Below are positions 10,063 to 19,730 of a stretch of DNA of 64,000 nt, piece by piece. The DNA is taken from positions 101,501 through 165,500 of the forward strand of contig CAJNDS010002538.1 of the NCBI GenBank assembly GCA_905221605.1, given 5' to 3'. The stretch's first letter is position 1. Each line of letters begins with the position of its first letter. The DNA is from Symbiodinium natans. Its lineage: Eukaryota; Sar; Dinophyceae; Suessiales; Symbiodiniaceae. The notes beneath the pieces were generated by a model. The model was not told the origin of the DNA. It searched no databases and saw nothing but the letters and a program-made list of their open reading frames with translations. The translations under genes and the position numbers were made by a program.

Positions 10063-10330
10063 GTGGCGATCTTGAGAACGAAAAAGGAGCACCTTTTAAG
10101 TGTGGGCAGCGGGCGGGCTCTCTCCTGGAAATTCCTGTCTCTGAGCCGGGCTCGCGCATGCGCACTGGCAAAAAGCTCCTGTTAGCGTGCCTCTCTTTGG
10201 TGAGACTCTCATGCAACAGAGGCCCTCCACAGCCCTGAGACTCCAAACTTCGCGCACACATCTGTGAAACCTGTGCAAATGTAGTTCAAAGCGGCAGAGA
10301 GCAAAGGAGGTATATTTCAACCAACGCAGC
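10063..10330 (-). promoter_or_regulatory. Conserved 5' flank of paralogue 2
   Basis: It is similar to 1147-1380 and 21697-21830. The minus strand has TTTCCAG|GAGAGAGCCCG (first exonic base about 10124) and the inverted repeat AAAAGGTGCTCCTTTT about 20-35 bases before the ATG. These are a candidate spliced-leader acceptor and 5' UTR element. Confidence 0.5.
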
Positions 10331-10706
10331 TCCGAACTTCAAGAAGCAAGGTCATGCTGCATGCCTTGCTGCGCCCGGCGACTCCACGGGATCTCCCCCA
10401 CAAGCTCCCAAGATCCTCTGAAAAGCGGCTGCTTGGCTCAAGGTCCCTAAATACAGGGCTGAGGGTTGGCAATCGATCAAGCAAAGCGTGCTCTTCATGT
10501 TGTAGGCAAATACGGAAACCAAAGCTACGAAGGTATTTAAGAAGAGTGTGGAATTCGACTGCGCCTGGGACTTGGCATGACTTGGCACGCAGCGCCTCCC
10601 GAGCATCTGGCCAAGTCCGCATCAGCTCCCCCACCATCCTCAAGGCTTTATCATTGCATAATTTTGGCACTTCTGCGGTGTATGGGCAAAATATGGCAAA
10701 ATCCAA
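10317..10706 (-). CDS. Hypothetical protein, possible partial exon
   Basis: A 129-codon frame whose first half is protein-like (ALRMVGELMRTWPDAREALR, VEFHTLLKYLRSFGF). The second half runs into DNA weakly shared with the flank of paralogue 1, so the true coding part may be only about 10480-10660. No domain recognised. Confidence 0.25.
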   Translation of the reverse strand: MDFAIFCPYTAEVPKLCNDKALRMVGELMRTWPDAREALRAKSCQVPGAVEFHTLLKYLRSFGFRICLQHEEHALLDRLPTLSPVFRDLEPSSRFSEDLGSLWGRSRGVAGRSKACSMTLLLEVRSCVG

Positions 10707-10904
10707 CTATTGCACTCGTCATCTGCACGAGTATGTCATTGGAGGTATTGGAGCGCTGTGTGCCCTTTGAAAGGGGCCCCTTTCCAGAGGGCCTTCACTC
10801 GGCATCTCTCGTCATCTCCCAAATCGGTGTACGCAAACACCCTATCAAATGTGACATATGAGGTATAAAATTATTGTACTTCGAACATCCCCACCTTAGG
10901 GATT

Positions 10905-11040
10905 TGGATTGGGGTTGGGCATTTCAAGGAGTCTCTGGGGTTGGGCACTGCAGGGGAGACTTTGGGGGTTGGGCACTCCAGGTTTGGGCACTCCAGGGAA
11001 TCTCTTGCGGTTGGGCACTCCAGGGACTCTGGGGTTAGGA
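10905..11040. repeat. Minisatellite, GGTTGGGCACTCCAGGGA-type units
   Basis: Five imperfect copies of a unit of about 18-30 bases containing GGTTGGGCACTCCAGGGA. Not related to the telomere unit. Confidence 0.75.
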
Positions 11041-11099
11041 GTAGACCGGGCGAGGAGAAGAGCTCCGGCCGAGGAGAAGAGTTGAGTTTGCAATCTAAG

Positions 11100-11574
11100 A
11101 ACCCCACACCGAAGGTGGGGAATAAGCAGCGAAAGAGAAGCGCCCGACTTTCTTATGAGTAGGTCGCCCGAGTCGGGCCTCCGGCCATCCTACCATGCTA
11201 CCATGGTCAGTCTCGGCACTTCAAAAGAATAAACTCCGAAACCCTCTAACGCCCCATCTCGCGGACGTCTCCTTACGGGAGCTGGCCTGATACCCTTGAA
11301 AAAGGCAGGCTGGCGCATTCTCAAGGAGCCCCCCCTCACACACTCGACAGGGATGGCCCAAGCAGGCACTTCTGTGAAAGCAACCCTCTCAAACCCCGAG
11401 CCTCACGGTGCTTGCGCCGGAGAGGCCGCCAGAGGAGTTGCAGTGTTGCAGGATGGCCTTGCGGGACTAACTTTTTTGGGAGGATTGAAGAACCCTCCCC
11501 AAGGTCTGAAGAGTGGACTGCGCTACCAAACATGGGAACCTGACAGAAAGAGACAGGGAAAGAAAGAAAGGAAT

Positions 11575-11606
<32 letters not shown>

Positions 11607-13150
11607 GGAGCCTAATTACAGGGGTTTGGGGCTGAGGGTTTCGAAGTTGAACAGCCCAAGGCGCTTCGGCTTTGATTGCTGAGGGTTTCGGGTTGGGTGT
11701 GAATTGGGATGAAGGGCGTCCGCATTCGTAGTTGGGGGTTGCGTTTAAGGCGCTTCTTGGAAAATTTGTTCGCTCTTTCTAGGGAAAATATAAGGATGCT
11801 CCCAAGTCTTGGGAACATGTATATGTTGGCCAACATGCCATTGAAAGAACCAGCAAAGTCACAGTTGGAGTTGAAGGGTGCTGAGGGGCCTTTGGGGCTC
11901 TCGATTGCAGAGGACTAGCGGCCCTTTGCATCCCAAACCCTTACCAACACTGCATCTTATGTAGCCTGTATAAACCTTAGAAAGCCTTGAAGTCCTCAAA
12001 CAGAAGACTGGGCTTGGGGCGCAGCCCGAAACCTTCGAGGCCTGTACTTGGCCTCAAACTTTCAGCGACCCTACAAATAAAAGAAGCCAAAAACCCGCCT
12101 ATGCCTTGCAGCAAAAGCCTAAACCCTAAACCCTAAACCCTAAACCCTAAACCCTAAACCCTAACCTCTAAAGCTACCGACAATTGTCCTTTCTTTGCCA
12201 GCCCAAGCCCGCTATAAGCCTCCAGCTCGCAGCTGAGAGGCCGAGTCCGGCTTGAGGGGACCTGCGCATGAGGTGATAACAACAAAAAACCTTTGAGCTG
12301 TATTGGTTTTGAGAATTTAGGGGTTTTAGGGTTTAGGGTATTGAGCTATAGTGAAGGGAATCTTCGATGATAGCAACTCGAGGAAGAAGACTCGGAAAAG
12401 AATCATCATGACAACGACTTTACAACTGCAAGCCGGGAGCTACGATGCAGCTCAGCGCTTTGCATTAAGGACAGGCGCAGGAAAACTAGCCCCTTGGAGG
12501 GATTCAAAAGCCCCCGGGTGGCCCAACATTGTCGTCCTCTAGATTTCAAAGTAAGGGTTCAAGGCGTTAGGGCGCTTTCGCGCGACTTGAGGGATGATGG
12601 ATGGGGCGGGGCGAAGTCGCCTTTGTTCAGCGTTGGAACTTTAATGGCCCAGTTCACGAGGGGTTCTTCTTCTTCTGAAAGGCGTAGGGGCCCCGGGTGC
12701 CTGAGGCATGTATTGGGGGCAGCGGGGCGCTGTACTTCGGAATTGCTGCGAGGCTTGGGGTATTTAAGGCTTCGTCGAAGTGCAAGAAGGCCTGAACGTA
12801 TGTGGCCTCCTAGAGCATATCCGCAACCCAACAGCAGCCGCTTTCAACACCCCTCCCTGCCGCTCAGCCTTTTTGGTTAATGAATCTATAGATGGGAACC
12901 CGAAAGAACTTGCAAAGTGGCTCCCCTTTATACCCTCTTTGGCCCTTGGGAATACATGTTGGCGGCGCCCAGGGCCACAAGCCCTAAACCGCCCTAATCC
13001 CTCACAAAACCCCCTAAAAGCCCGGAACCCAACACCCGATAAAGTGCGGGAGCCCTAACCCTTAACCCCTATAAGATCCCAAAGGCATGAAGCTCTAAAA
13101 GCCTAAGCCGTGAAAACCTCTAAAGCCCTGCAACCCCAAACCCTGTCGGC
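11100..13150. other. No gene seen
   Basis: It holds a GA microsatellite (11575-11600), a CCCTAAA run (12115-12165) and otherwise unique DNA. Open frames at 11296-11682 and 12494-12880 have mixed composition without recognisable motifs; I do not support them as genes. Confidence 0.4.
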
Positions 13151-13159
13151 CCGGAAGCC

Positions 13160-13245
13160 TTGTTCCCTGGCCTGGTCTTCAAAACTTTGCGGGCCAGCTG
13201 GCGACAAGAGCCTCGCGCGGGACGTCTGTGCCGCTCGGAGCTGTG
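13160..13245 (-). pseudogene. Relic of an LRR exon
   Basis: The minus strand reads GACGTCCCGCGCGAGGCTCT followed by GTCGCCAGCTGGCCC. This aligns with the LRR exon at 26998-27060 (coding KTSLREALAASLPKGLKALQ) but is frame-shifted and ends in TGA. It looks like a decayed single exon copy. Confidence 0.35.
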
Positions 13246-13487
13246 TTTATTGAGGGCTTAGCGATGTTAGCGCTCAGGGGCTTTGAGGGGTTAAGAACTT
13301 TTGGTTCAGAAGGGAAAAGTTTCTGAGTGGGCCCAATCCCTCACCGGGCGTGCTATTCTTATGACCGGCTATCGCAAAGACCTCCGAGGCCCCGAGCAGC
13401 GCCTGGGGGGAGTAGGGCTTCATCCCTTAAGGGCATGGGGATTCCGTAGTTTACTGGGACTCACTAGGTGTCCCCCAAGGTGGCTTT

Positions 13488-13739
13488 CTAGAGGTGGTGG
13501 ATGTGCCGCACGGGCGCAACATCTTGCTGGCCATACACCTTGGGCGATGGCTCTAACCCGACCTCCAGATTCAACTCACTTTCTGTGGGCTCAGACTGCA
13601 GCCACCTGCTGATGTCCACCATGTTGAAGTCGTAGCCCCTCCGCTGCAGCCACGCGACCTCCTCAAAAAAGCTATACAGCCAACGATGCCCTTCTGCTTG
13701 GGGAAGTATTTGGGGAAGATGGGTATGACATTCACTCAC
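13488..13739 (-). CDS. Hypothetical exon or short protein
   Basis: An 83-codon frame whose middle is protein-like (HRWLYSFFEEVAWLQRRGYD, then FNMVDISRWLQSEPTESELN). It may be an exon of an unidentified minus-strand gene; no domain recognised and no partner exon found. Confidence 0.3.
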   Translation of the reverse strand: MSECHTHLPQILPQAEGHRWLYSFFEEVAWLQRRGYDFNMVDISRWLQSEPTESELNLEVGLEPSPKVYGQQDVAPVRHIHHL

Positions 13740-13881
13740 ATTCTATATTTCAATGAAATTCAAAAAAAAAGTGTATGTCTATCCAAGAAGACAAACGAAA
13801 AGGGTTCTGACTTGCACAATCCAAGCTTCAGCCTTCTGGGAGTTTCCAAGCCCTTCTGATGCCTGGAGAAAGGCCCGATCT

Positions 13882-15084
13882 TCAGCTGGCAGAGAGTGCA
13901 GGAAGAGACGGTGACGTGCCGTCTTCTCCCGGCTCTTTGGACAAGTCTTTCAGGCCGGCCTCCAGCCAAAACTGAAACTCCGCCGACGCTTCGTACTGCC
14001 TCTTCCTGCTGTATATCCTCTCTCTGCGCAGGTGCTCCGTGCCAGCAGTGAGGAAGCTTTCCACGTGGCCTTTGCCGGCAAGGTCCTTGAAATAGACGTG
14101 CAAGCCATAGGCGGCAGTGCCTTCGGGTAGAAAAACTACAGTGGCACTGACCTCCCCGTCTCTGGCGGATCTGACAAGTGTGTCCCAGGCTGTGGCGTAT
14201 TTGCCTGGCCAAGAGGCTATGCAGGCCTTTCCGGGCCTGTCAAGCACGGCACCGTGAAAGACGATGGTCCGCTCTCGGACCTCCCGCTGTGCCCGCTCAC
14301 GTTCCCTCTCTGCTTCCAGTGAAGACTTCAAGTGATGCTGGCTAGCTCTGGCATCTGACCTGATGCGGAAGAGTCGGCCTCCTGTGAAGCACGCCACGGG
14401 CGGCCACACGACCAGCGCTGTCCACCAGAAGCCCTGGAGGCCGTGCCGCACGGTCAGGACCGCCAGGGCAGCGACGGCCACGAGCCAAAACGTCAAGGCG
14501 AGCAGGCGCAGCCACTTTGCGTCGTCACCGAAGCTGTGGCCACCTTGGCTGCCAGTGGCCTGGTGTACAAAACCCAAGACGAAGTACGTGAGCAGGCTGA
14601 AGGGGACCAGCGTGCAGATCCCCAGGAGTCCAGCCCGCCAGCCCGGGTCCGACACCAGGGCGGCCCCCAGCGCCAGAGCTGCGGTGAAGCAAAAAGGGGA
14701 GAAAAGGATGAGGTAGTCGCGGAGTGAAACATCAGAATCTTTTGAAAATGCATGGTGGCTGAGGTGGCTGACCAAGCAGCAGCCGAGAGGGAGCGCGGCG
14801 CCGGCGAGCACCCAGGCCTCCCAGCGCGGATCCTCCGTGGGCATGGCGGCGCAGAGCAGCAGCAAGGGCAATGTAGGGCCAAAGACGGGCATGAAGAAGT
14901 TGCACAGTTGCACAGAAGTAGCACTCAGCCTCCTCACATCGCCGAGTTCCCCGGCTCGCTTCTCCGCTGCCCGCTCCATCTCCGCCCTCCTCGCATGCCT
15001 CTGCAGTACCTCCCGCCGGAGCTCAGCCTGCTCTCGGGCAACAAAGGCGCTCACCGCCTGGCTGAAGCCGTAACCGAAATCCAT
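13882..15084 (-). CDS. Six-TM membrane protein, unidentified
   Basis: A single 400-codon frame. An in-frame TGA lies just upstream of the ATG at 15084, which fixes the start. Residues 10-50 are a charged amphipathic helix (REQAELRREVLQRHARRAEM). Six hydrophobic segments follow at about 60-80 (FFMPVFGPTLPLLLLCAA), 90-108, 124-144, 151-173, 193-212 and 218-235. Residues 245-275 form a basic coiled coil and 276-350 a globular part (GKACIASWPGKYATAWDTLV). The tail is acidic and Ser/Pro-rich. Location in a membrane is clear; function is not, and I cannot place the family. It has no intron and no telomere units. It starts just downstream of the broken domain-repeat locus at 15097-16317, in a different frame, so it is a separate gene. 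Confidence 0.75.
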   Translation of the reverse strand: MDFGYGFSQAVSAFVAREQAELRREVLQRHARRAEMERAAEKRAGELGDVRRLSATSVQLCNFFMPVFGPTLPLLLLCAAMPTEDPRWEAWVLAGAALPLGCCLVSHLSHHAFSKDSDVSLRDYLILFSPFCFTAALALGAALVSDPGWRAGLLGICTLVPFSLLTYFVLGFVHQATGSQGGHSFGDDAKWLRLLALTFWLVAVAALAVLTVRHGLQGFWWTALVVWPPVACFTGGRLFRIRSDARASQHHLKSSLEAERERERAQREVRERTIVFHGAVLDRPGKACIASWPGKYATAWDTLVRSARDGEVSATVVFLPEGTAAYGLHVYFKDLAGKGHVESFLTAGTEHLRRERIYSRKRQYEASAEFQFWLEAGLKDLSKEPGEDGTSPSLPALSAS

Positions 15085-15096
15085 AGGCCATCAGGA

Positions 15097-16317
15097 GCTC
15101 GCCCGCATGGGCCGTGCGCTGGCCCTGGAGCCTGAGCTCCTCTCTGAGTCTGAGCCGGAGAGCTCTCTGCGTGGATGAGGAAGCAGAAGAAGCAGGATGA
15201 AAGATGGTGCGCGAGCGGCCTGGGTCAAGGACGATCCACAACCCGTCGCCAAGCTGCAGTTCGACGGTCGTGCCCACATCATTCTTGACCTCTACCGAGA
15301 ATGACTGGTCAAATGAGTGGTCGTCGGCTGCAGCCAGCTGCTTGGCGAGCTCCGAGCAGCGATCGCGGAGACGGGACTCCCACTCAGGCGAAAGCGACCG
15401 AGTCCGAGCCTCTCGCACAAGACCCGACTCCGAGAAGAAGCAGACACAGCCCCGGGCTCCGGCTCACCTCGCTCCGCCCGTACACGAGCAGTAGCTCGGC
15501 GAGCAGCGCCTCGTAAATCTCCTGCCCGGCCACGTGCGCTTTGTATCGCTCCTGCAGCAGCTCGGCCAGCAACAGCCGCGCCTCAAAGGTTTCTTCCTTC
15601 CCGGCCAGGTGACCTTTCGCCCAGAGCTCCACCAGCCGTGCCTTCACCGCTGCGAAACCGCGCTCTACGTCGGCATGATCGGAGTTGTCGCAAGCCAAGT
15701 GCGAGAAGGTGTCCATGACGTCCTGCAGAGACCAGCCGCCCGGAACCGTGCTCAGCTGGCAGAGCCAAGTGCAGCCTTTGGGGCAGAGCATTGCGTTCTC
15801 CTCGGCCAGCGCCAGCTGCCCAGCAAGCTCCGAGCAGCGGGCACGGAGACGAGCCTCCCACTCCGGTGAAAGCCTCCAAGTCCGATCCGTTCGATGTCGA
15901 ACTAGCTCCGATTCCCACGCGGCCCAGAGCTCCCGCAGTCGCTGCGTCAGCGACGCCTGCGCGCACTGCGCAGGGTTGTAGCCCGTCAAGTGCACCAAGG
16001 CGTCGAGGACGGTCTCCAGGGGCCAGCCGGTTGGGACTGTGGTCAGCTGCCAGAACCAGTTGCCCGCGAAAAGCTGCCGACCAAGCCACCGGCAACCCAT
16101 ACTCCCACAACCACGGCTGACCCCTCCGAGCCTCTCTATTGAGGCCGGAGTCCGAAAAGAAGTCGATGTAGTACCGGGTCACTTCTTTCTGCCCGTGCTG
16201 CCAGAGCAGCTCGCCCAGCCGCTCCTCCCAAGTCGTCTTTCCGCTCAGGTGCTCTCTGTAAAGTCCCAGCCTATTGCTGCGGCCATCCTCTGACAGGACG
16301 ATGTGGAGGAACACCAT
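15097..16317 (-). pseudogene. Tandem copies of the coiled-coil family N-terminal domain, frameshifted
   Basis: It carries three partial units of the Trp-rich domain found at the start of the coiled-coil/Hint proteins: WEERLGELLWQHGQKEVTRY (16.2 kb); QLTTVPTGWPLETVLDALVH with SPEWEARLRARCSELAGQLA (16.0-15.8 kb); and QLSTVPGGWSLQDVMDTFSH with ALLAELLLVYGRSEVSR (15.75-15.47 kb). The reading frame changes near 16090 and again near 15452, where the family motif SEVSR...FSESGLVREA is split by one base. After the last unit comes a short beta-rich segment (EVKNDVGTTVELQLGDGLWI). The 5' end, 16285-16365, is an LRR-type exon sequence. A pseudogene is the simplest reading; unseen short introns could also explain the frame changes. 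Confidence 0.55.
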
Positions 16318-16377
16318 GGGGACTTGGGCACCGCCTCGCGCACTGTTCAGGGCGATGTTAGGCCCAGCTCGAGCTTG

Positions 16378-16527
16378 CCGTTTAGGGTTTAGGGTTTATA
16401 GGGTTTAGGGTTTAGGGTTTAGGGTTTAGGGTTTAGGGTTTAGGGTTTAGGGTTTAGGGTTTAGGGTTTAGGGTTTAGGGTTTGGGGTTTGGGGTTTGGG
16501 GTTTGGGGTTTGGGGTTTAGGGTTTAG
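16378..16527. repeat. TTTAGGG array with TTTGGGG tail
   Basis: About 14 TTTAGGG units, then 5-6 TTTGGGG units. It abuts the 5' end of the 15-16.3 kb locus. Confidence 0.95.
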
Positions 16528-16529
16528 GC

Positions 16530-17160
16530 CTCAAAAGGGAGAATCCTAACCCTGGCCAACTCCAAACCCTGAGATCCGATTCTGGTGGAGACATCACACG
16601 CACCCTCAGAAGTCTCCTAAGCCTTATCAACCGAAACCAAGCCGTTCGATTCGATGCCTCGTCTTTTTCAGCCTGCGCCCGGATCAATAACAAAAACAGC
16701 CTCTCACCCTCTCGAGTCTCGAGCCTTGCGCATTGCTCTCAAATACAAAGCGTTCGTTGCGTGGTCATTCATGTACCCTATCAAGGACAGTTTTCTGCAG
16801 GGCCGAAGACGGAAAGAGTCAAAGTGCTTGAATATGAGGTTCAATCCAGCACCCCGCAAAACCCCCCAACAAGCAACACGCGGCAAGCAACAACTATAGA
16901 AACCCTAAACACTAAACCCTAAACCCTAAACCCAAACGCCATAGACCCTAAAGCCGACCAATGCTTCGATGCCTCCAAACCTGGTTTGTGTGAGACTGAA
17001 CGAGCATCATCGCCACCCTAAAGCCCTCAACTCAGTCCCTCTAAGGCCTAAAGCATCCCTAAACCCGAAAAGCCACAAGCCCTAAAACCATAATCCAAAA
17101 AAGCACATATATATGTATATATATAACCCTAAACCCTACAACCCTCCTGCAACCCTAAAA
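16530..17160. other. No gene seen
   Basis: Unique DNA with scattered CCCTAAA units near 16900-16930 and a TATATA patch at 17105-17125. Confidence 0.4.
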
Positions 17161-17173
17161 CGCCTCTTTGCCT

Positions 17174-17251
17174 TCCAGCAGCCCTCAACTAAGGCCGGAG
17201 CCTCCCGCCAGCTCACGGAAGTGGCAACGGCGGCTCAGGGAACCTTTGGAG
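17174..17251 (+). other. Possible plus-strand exon
   Basis: CTTTGCCTTCCAG is followed by an open stretch encoding QPSTKAGASRQLTEVATAAQ GTFGAEK and a donor-like GAGAAAG|GG or AAAGG|GT. It is a unique island with CCCTAAA before and TTTAGGG after, like the verified exons, but it reads better on the plus strand. No partner exon found. Confidence 0.3.
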
Positions 17252-17269
17252 CCGAGAAAGGGTTTGTTT

Positions 17270-19190
17270 AGGGTTTATAGGGTTTAGGGTTTAGGGTTTG
17301 GGGTTTAGGATTTAGGGTGTAGGGTTTATAGGGTTTAGGAGCCGAAAAAAGGCTCCGTTTCGACGAAGCTTAGGGTTTCTGGTTCAGGGTTTCGGGCTTT
17401 AAGGGCTTTCAGGGTTTGTGGGGCTTACGTCTATCGGCCCTTAAATTGGGCAGGTCTCAGATGGAAAGTGCAGGCTCGTCCTTCCCGACATGCGCAACCT
17501 CTGGGCCTTTTTTGGGGATTTATGTAAGGTATCTAGGGGCTTGTCGGCATTCTTTATGGTTTTCAGAGTGCCTCAAGTTTGGGGAACCTCTTCGGGGTTC
17601 GCGCGATGCTCCGGCGTCGTTTTGGGGCTTACAGAGGGGGCTCTGAAGTCGGACAAACAGGCTCATTTGGGAGGGTTTAGGGTTTAGGGAGTCATGTACA
17701 GCTTCAAAGGTCGGGGCTTTTCTGGCGCTCAGGGCTTAGGAGTCTTAGGCGGTCACGCTGGCCGAACTCGCCTCTCACCGTCGCTCGAGCCTTGCGGTCA
17801 AAGGGGCCGAAGGCGGAAAGAGTCAAAAGTGCTTGAACATGGCAGCTCTCGATGGCCAACCCAACACCCTCAACCCCAAAAAAGCTCCCTAAAGGAGCCA
17901 AGAGCATTCTGGGACTCAGATCCATTCCCTCACTCATAGCTCCCTAAAGGCCCCCAAAACATTCCAGAACTCCCTAGCTCCACTCCCTCAGCTTGCTTTT
18001 TCGGGAAGGTTGGGGCGGGGGGGGGGGGGGGGTCCTGATTTATATCAAGGCTTCGTAGTACATTGGTAGCTGTAGAAAACTAAAAAAAGGCCCACAAATG
18101 TAGAGACCTCTGCTCATCAAATGGGCACCTCTTTCACGCAAGAGGCGCGCTGAGGCCAGGGTTTTGCCAGTGCCTTGGACTTGGACTCCTATCCTTGGGG
18201 ACGAAATGAAACCGAAAAGTTGGGGTCACATATTATAGTAGTACAGGGTATATATATATATACCCTATACTACTATAATTCCTAGAAATGGTATCTCAAC
18301 CACAATACCCTTTAGGGTTCCTTCCGCCTTTCTAGAACTAATGGGAGTTTCCCAGAACTTCAGTCTCCCTTGATTGCAGTGTCTCCTCAAGTAGAGCAGA
18401 ATTACCCCCCTCAGAAGATGGGACCCCTCGTAGTTTTTTGGAAGTTGAGCCACTTAACCTCGACTCAGAAGTTGATTTGCTGAGCCTATGCACTCCAAAC
18501 CCAAAAAGCAAAAAAAAAAAATCCCCTTAAGCCCAACATGCCCCACAAACCCCCAAGTCCCGAACCCACAGCCCGATCAAACGCACGAAAACCTGCCAGT
18601 AACTAGAAAGCCATCTAAACCCGAAGCAGCCTGAAAGCCATAGAGCCTAAAACCCCCCCAAACCCCCTAAGCACCCTGAACCTATCTACATAGAACCTGA
18701 CGATCGCTGAAGCTTGCTCCCTCACCTACTGCTCTTCAAACCTTTTGCGGGCAAAGTGGCGGCAGAAATAGGGTAATCGATTGCCCTATGGGCTTACACC
18801 CTGAACACCCCTGAACTCTATCACTCCTAACACCAAAGCCCCCGGCCAGCATCTGCATCCTTAGGCTCCAGGCATTCTTGGCACCCCTCCTCGCCGAGAT
18901 GTCGCTGCGAGGCGAGATCACCTGCCATCAGCTGTATGCGCAGGAAGAGCGCTGAGTGCGTGAAGACTGAGGGGCCGTCTAGAGGGCTCGCAGGGTTCGG
19001 GCATTCTCCACCTGAAGACTCACCAGAACTCAGGCCCTGCTCTCGCTCCTAGATAGACCTCTGATCTATGCTATACTTCCGAGGCTGTGCCGACCAGCGA
19101 TTGGGCGCGCATTGTGATGCGTAGGGTTGGGACTGCATGGTCACTCAGAACTCATGACAGTATCCTGGCTATGTGCATAGCTACCCTTTG
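17270..19190. other. No gene seen apart from a hairpin element
   Basis: It contains short TTTAGGG runs (17270-17340), a poly-G run (18014-18031), and relic-like GC-rich patches at 18880-18960 without a supported frame. A duplicated hairpin element is listed separately. Confidence 0.4.
18201..18292. mobile_element. Hairpin element shared with the PPR intron
   Basis: A near-perfect palindrome (TAGTAGTACAGGGTATATA and TATACCCTATACTACTA) lies beside GAAACCGAAAAGTTGGGGTCA. The 47341-47404 segment inside the PPR gene intron carries the same modules (GGACCCGAAAAATGGGGGTC, TATACCCTATACTACTAT, then ATTCCT...ATGG). This suggests a small dispersed element that can act as an intron. Confidence 0.45.
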
Positions 19191-19199
19191 AATCTGGTG

Positions 19200-19640
19200 G
19201 AACAAGCTCCGCCCAGGCCGACCGTTTCAAGCGCAAGCACGCAGAAGCTTCTCGCGGTAAGGAGCTGGCGGTCGTTTGCGCAAGATACAAAATTGCGAGC
19301 CACCGGCCAAGGAAGACGCACCAATATTCGCAAATGCAGCCTTCGTGCTGGCACTGCCCACCCCGCTGAGATCGACCGCACCCTGCATAATTGCTGGCAC
19401 AGGAAGGACATGAGATCCGGTACCTCTGCAAACCTGTCACTATCTATCTATCTATCTATGATCTATCTATATCATGTATATGCAGATACAATACACTCAA
19501 ATGTTGTGGACGTTGCTGTGGGGCCGCGTGCACTGCACTCCAGCGGCTTCGGTAAGGAGCCCAAGCAGCGTAAGGCACTGGCAGGCATCCGTGCACTGAA
19601 CACCTTGGACCACCTCACCGCAGATGCATATTATGAATTA
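19200..19640. repeat. Duplicated 3' flank of paralogue 3
   Basis: Homologous to 8310-8640, with the same block order. A GATCTATCTATC microsatellite (19440-19475) is inserted in this copy. Confidence 0.55.
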
Positions 19641-19730
19641 TAAACGTGGCACGGTCATGGCTCAAATATGGCTCCTATACAGCCAGATCAAACAGACATA
19701 CAGATGCGCAGGATCCCTACTCAATCGGTC

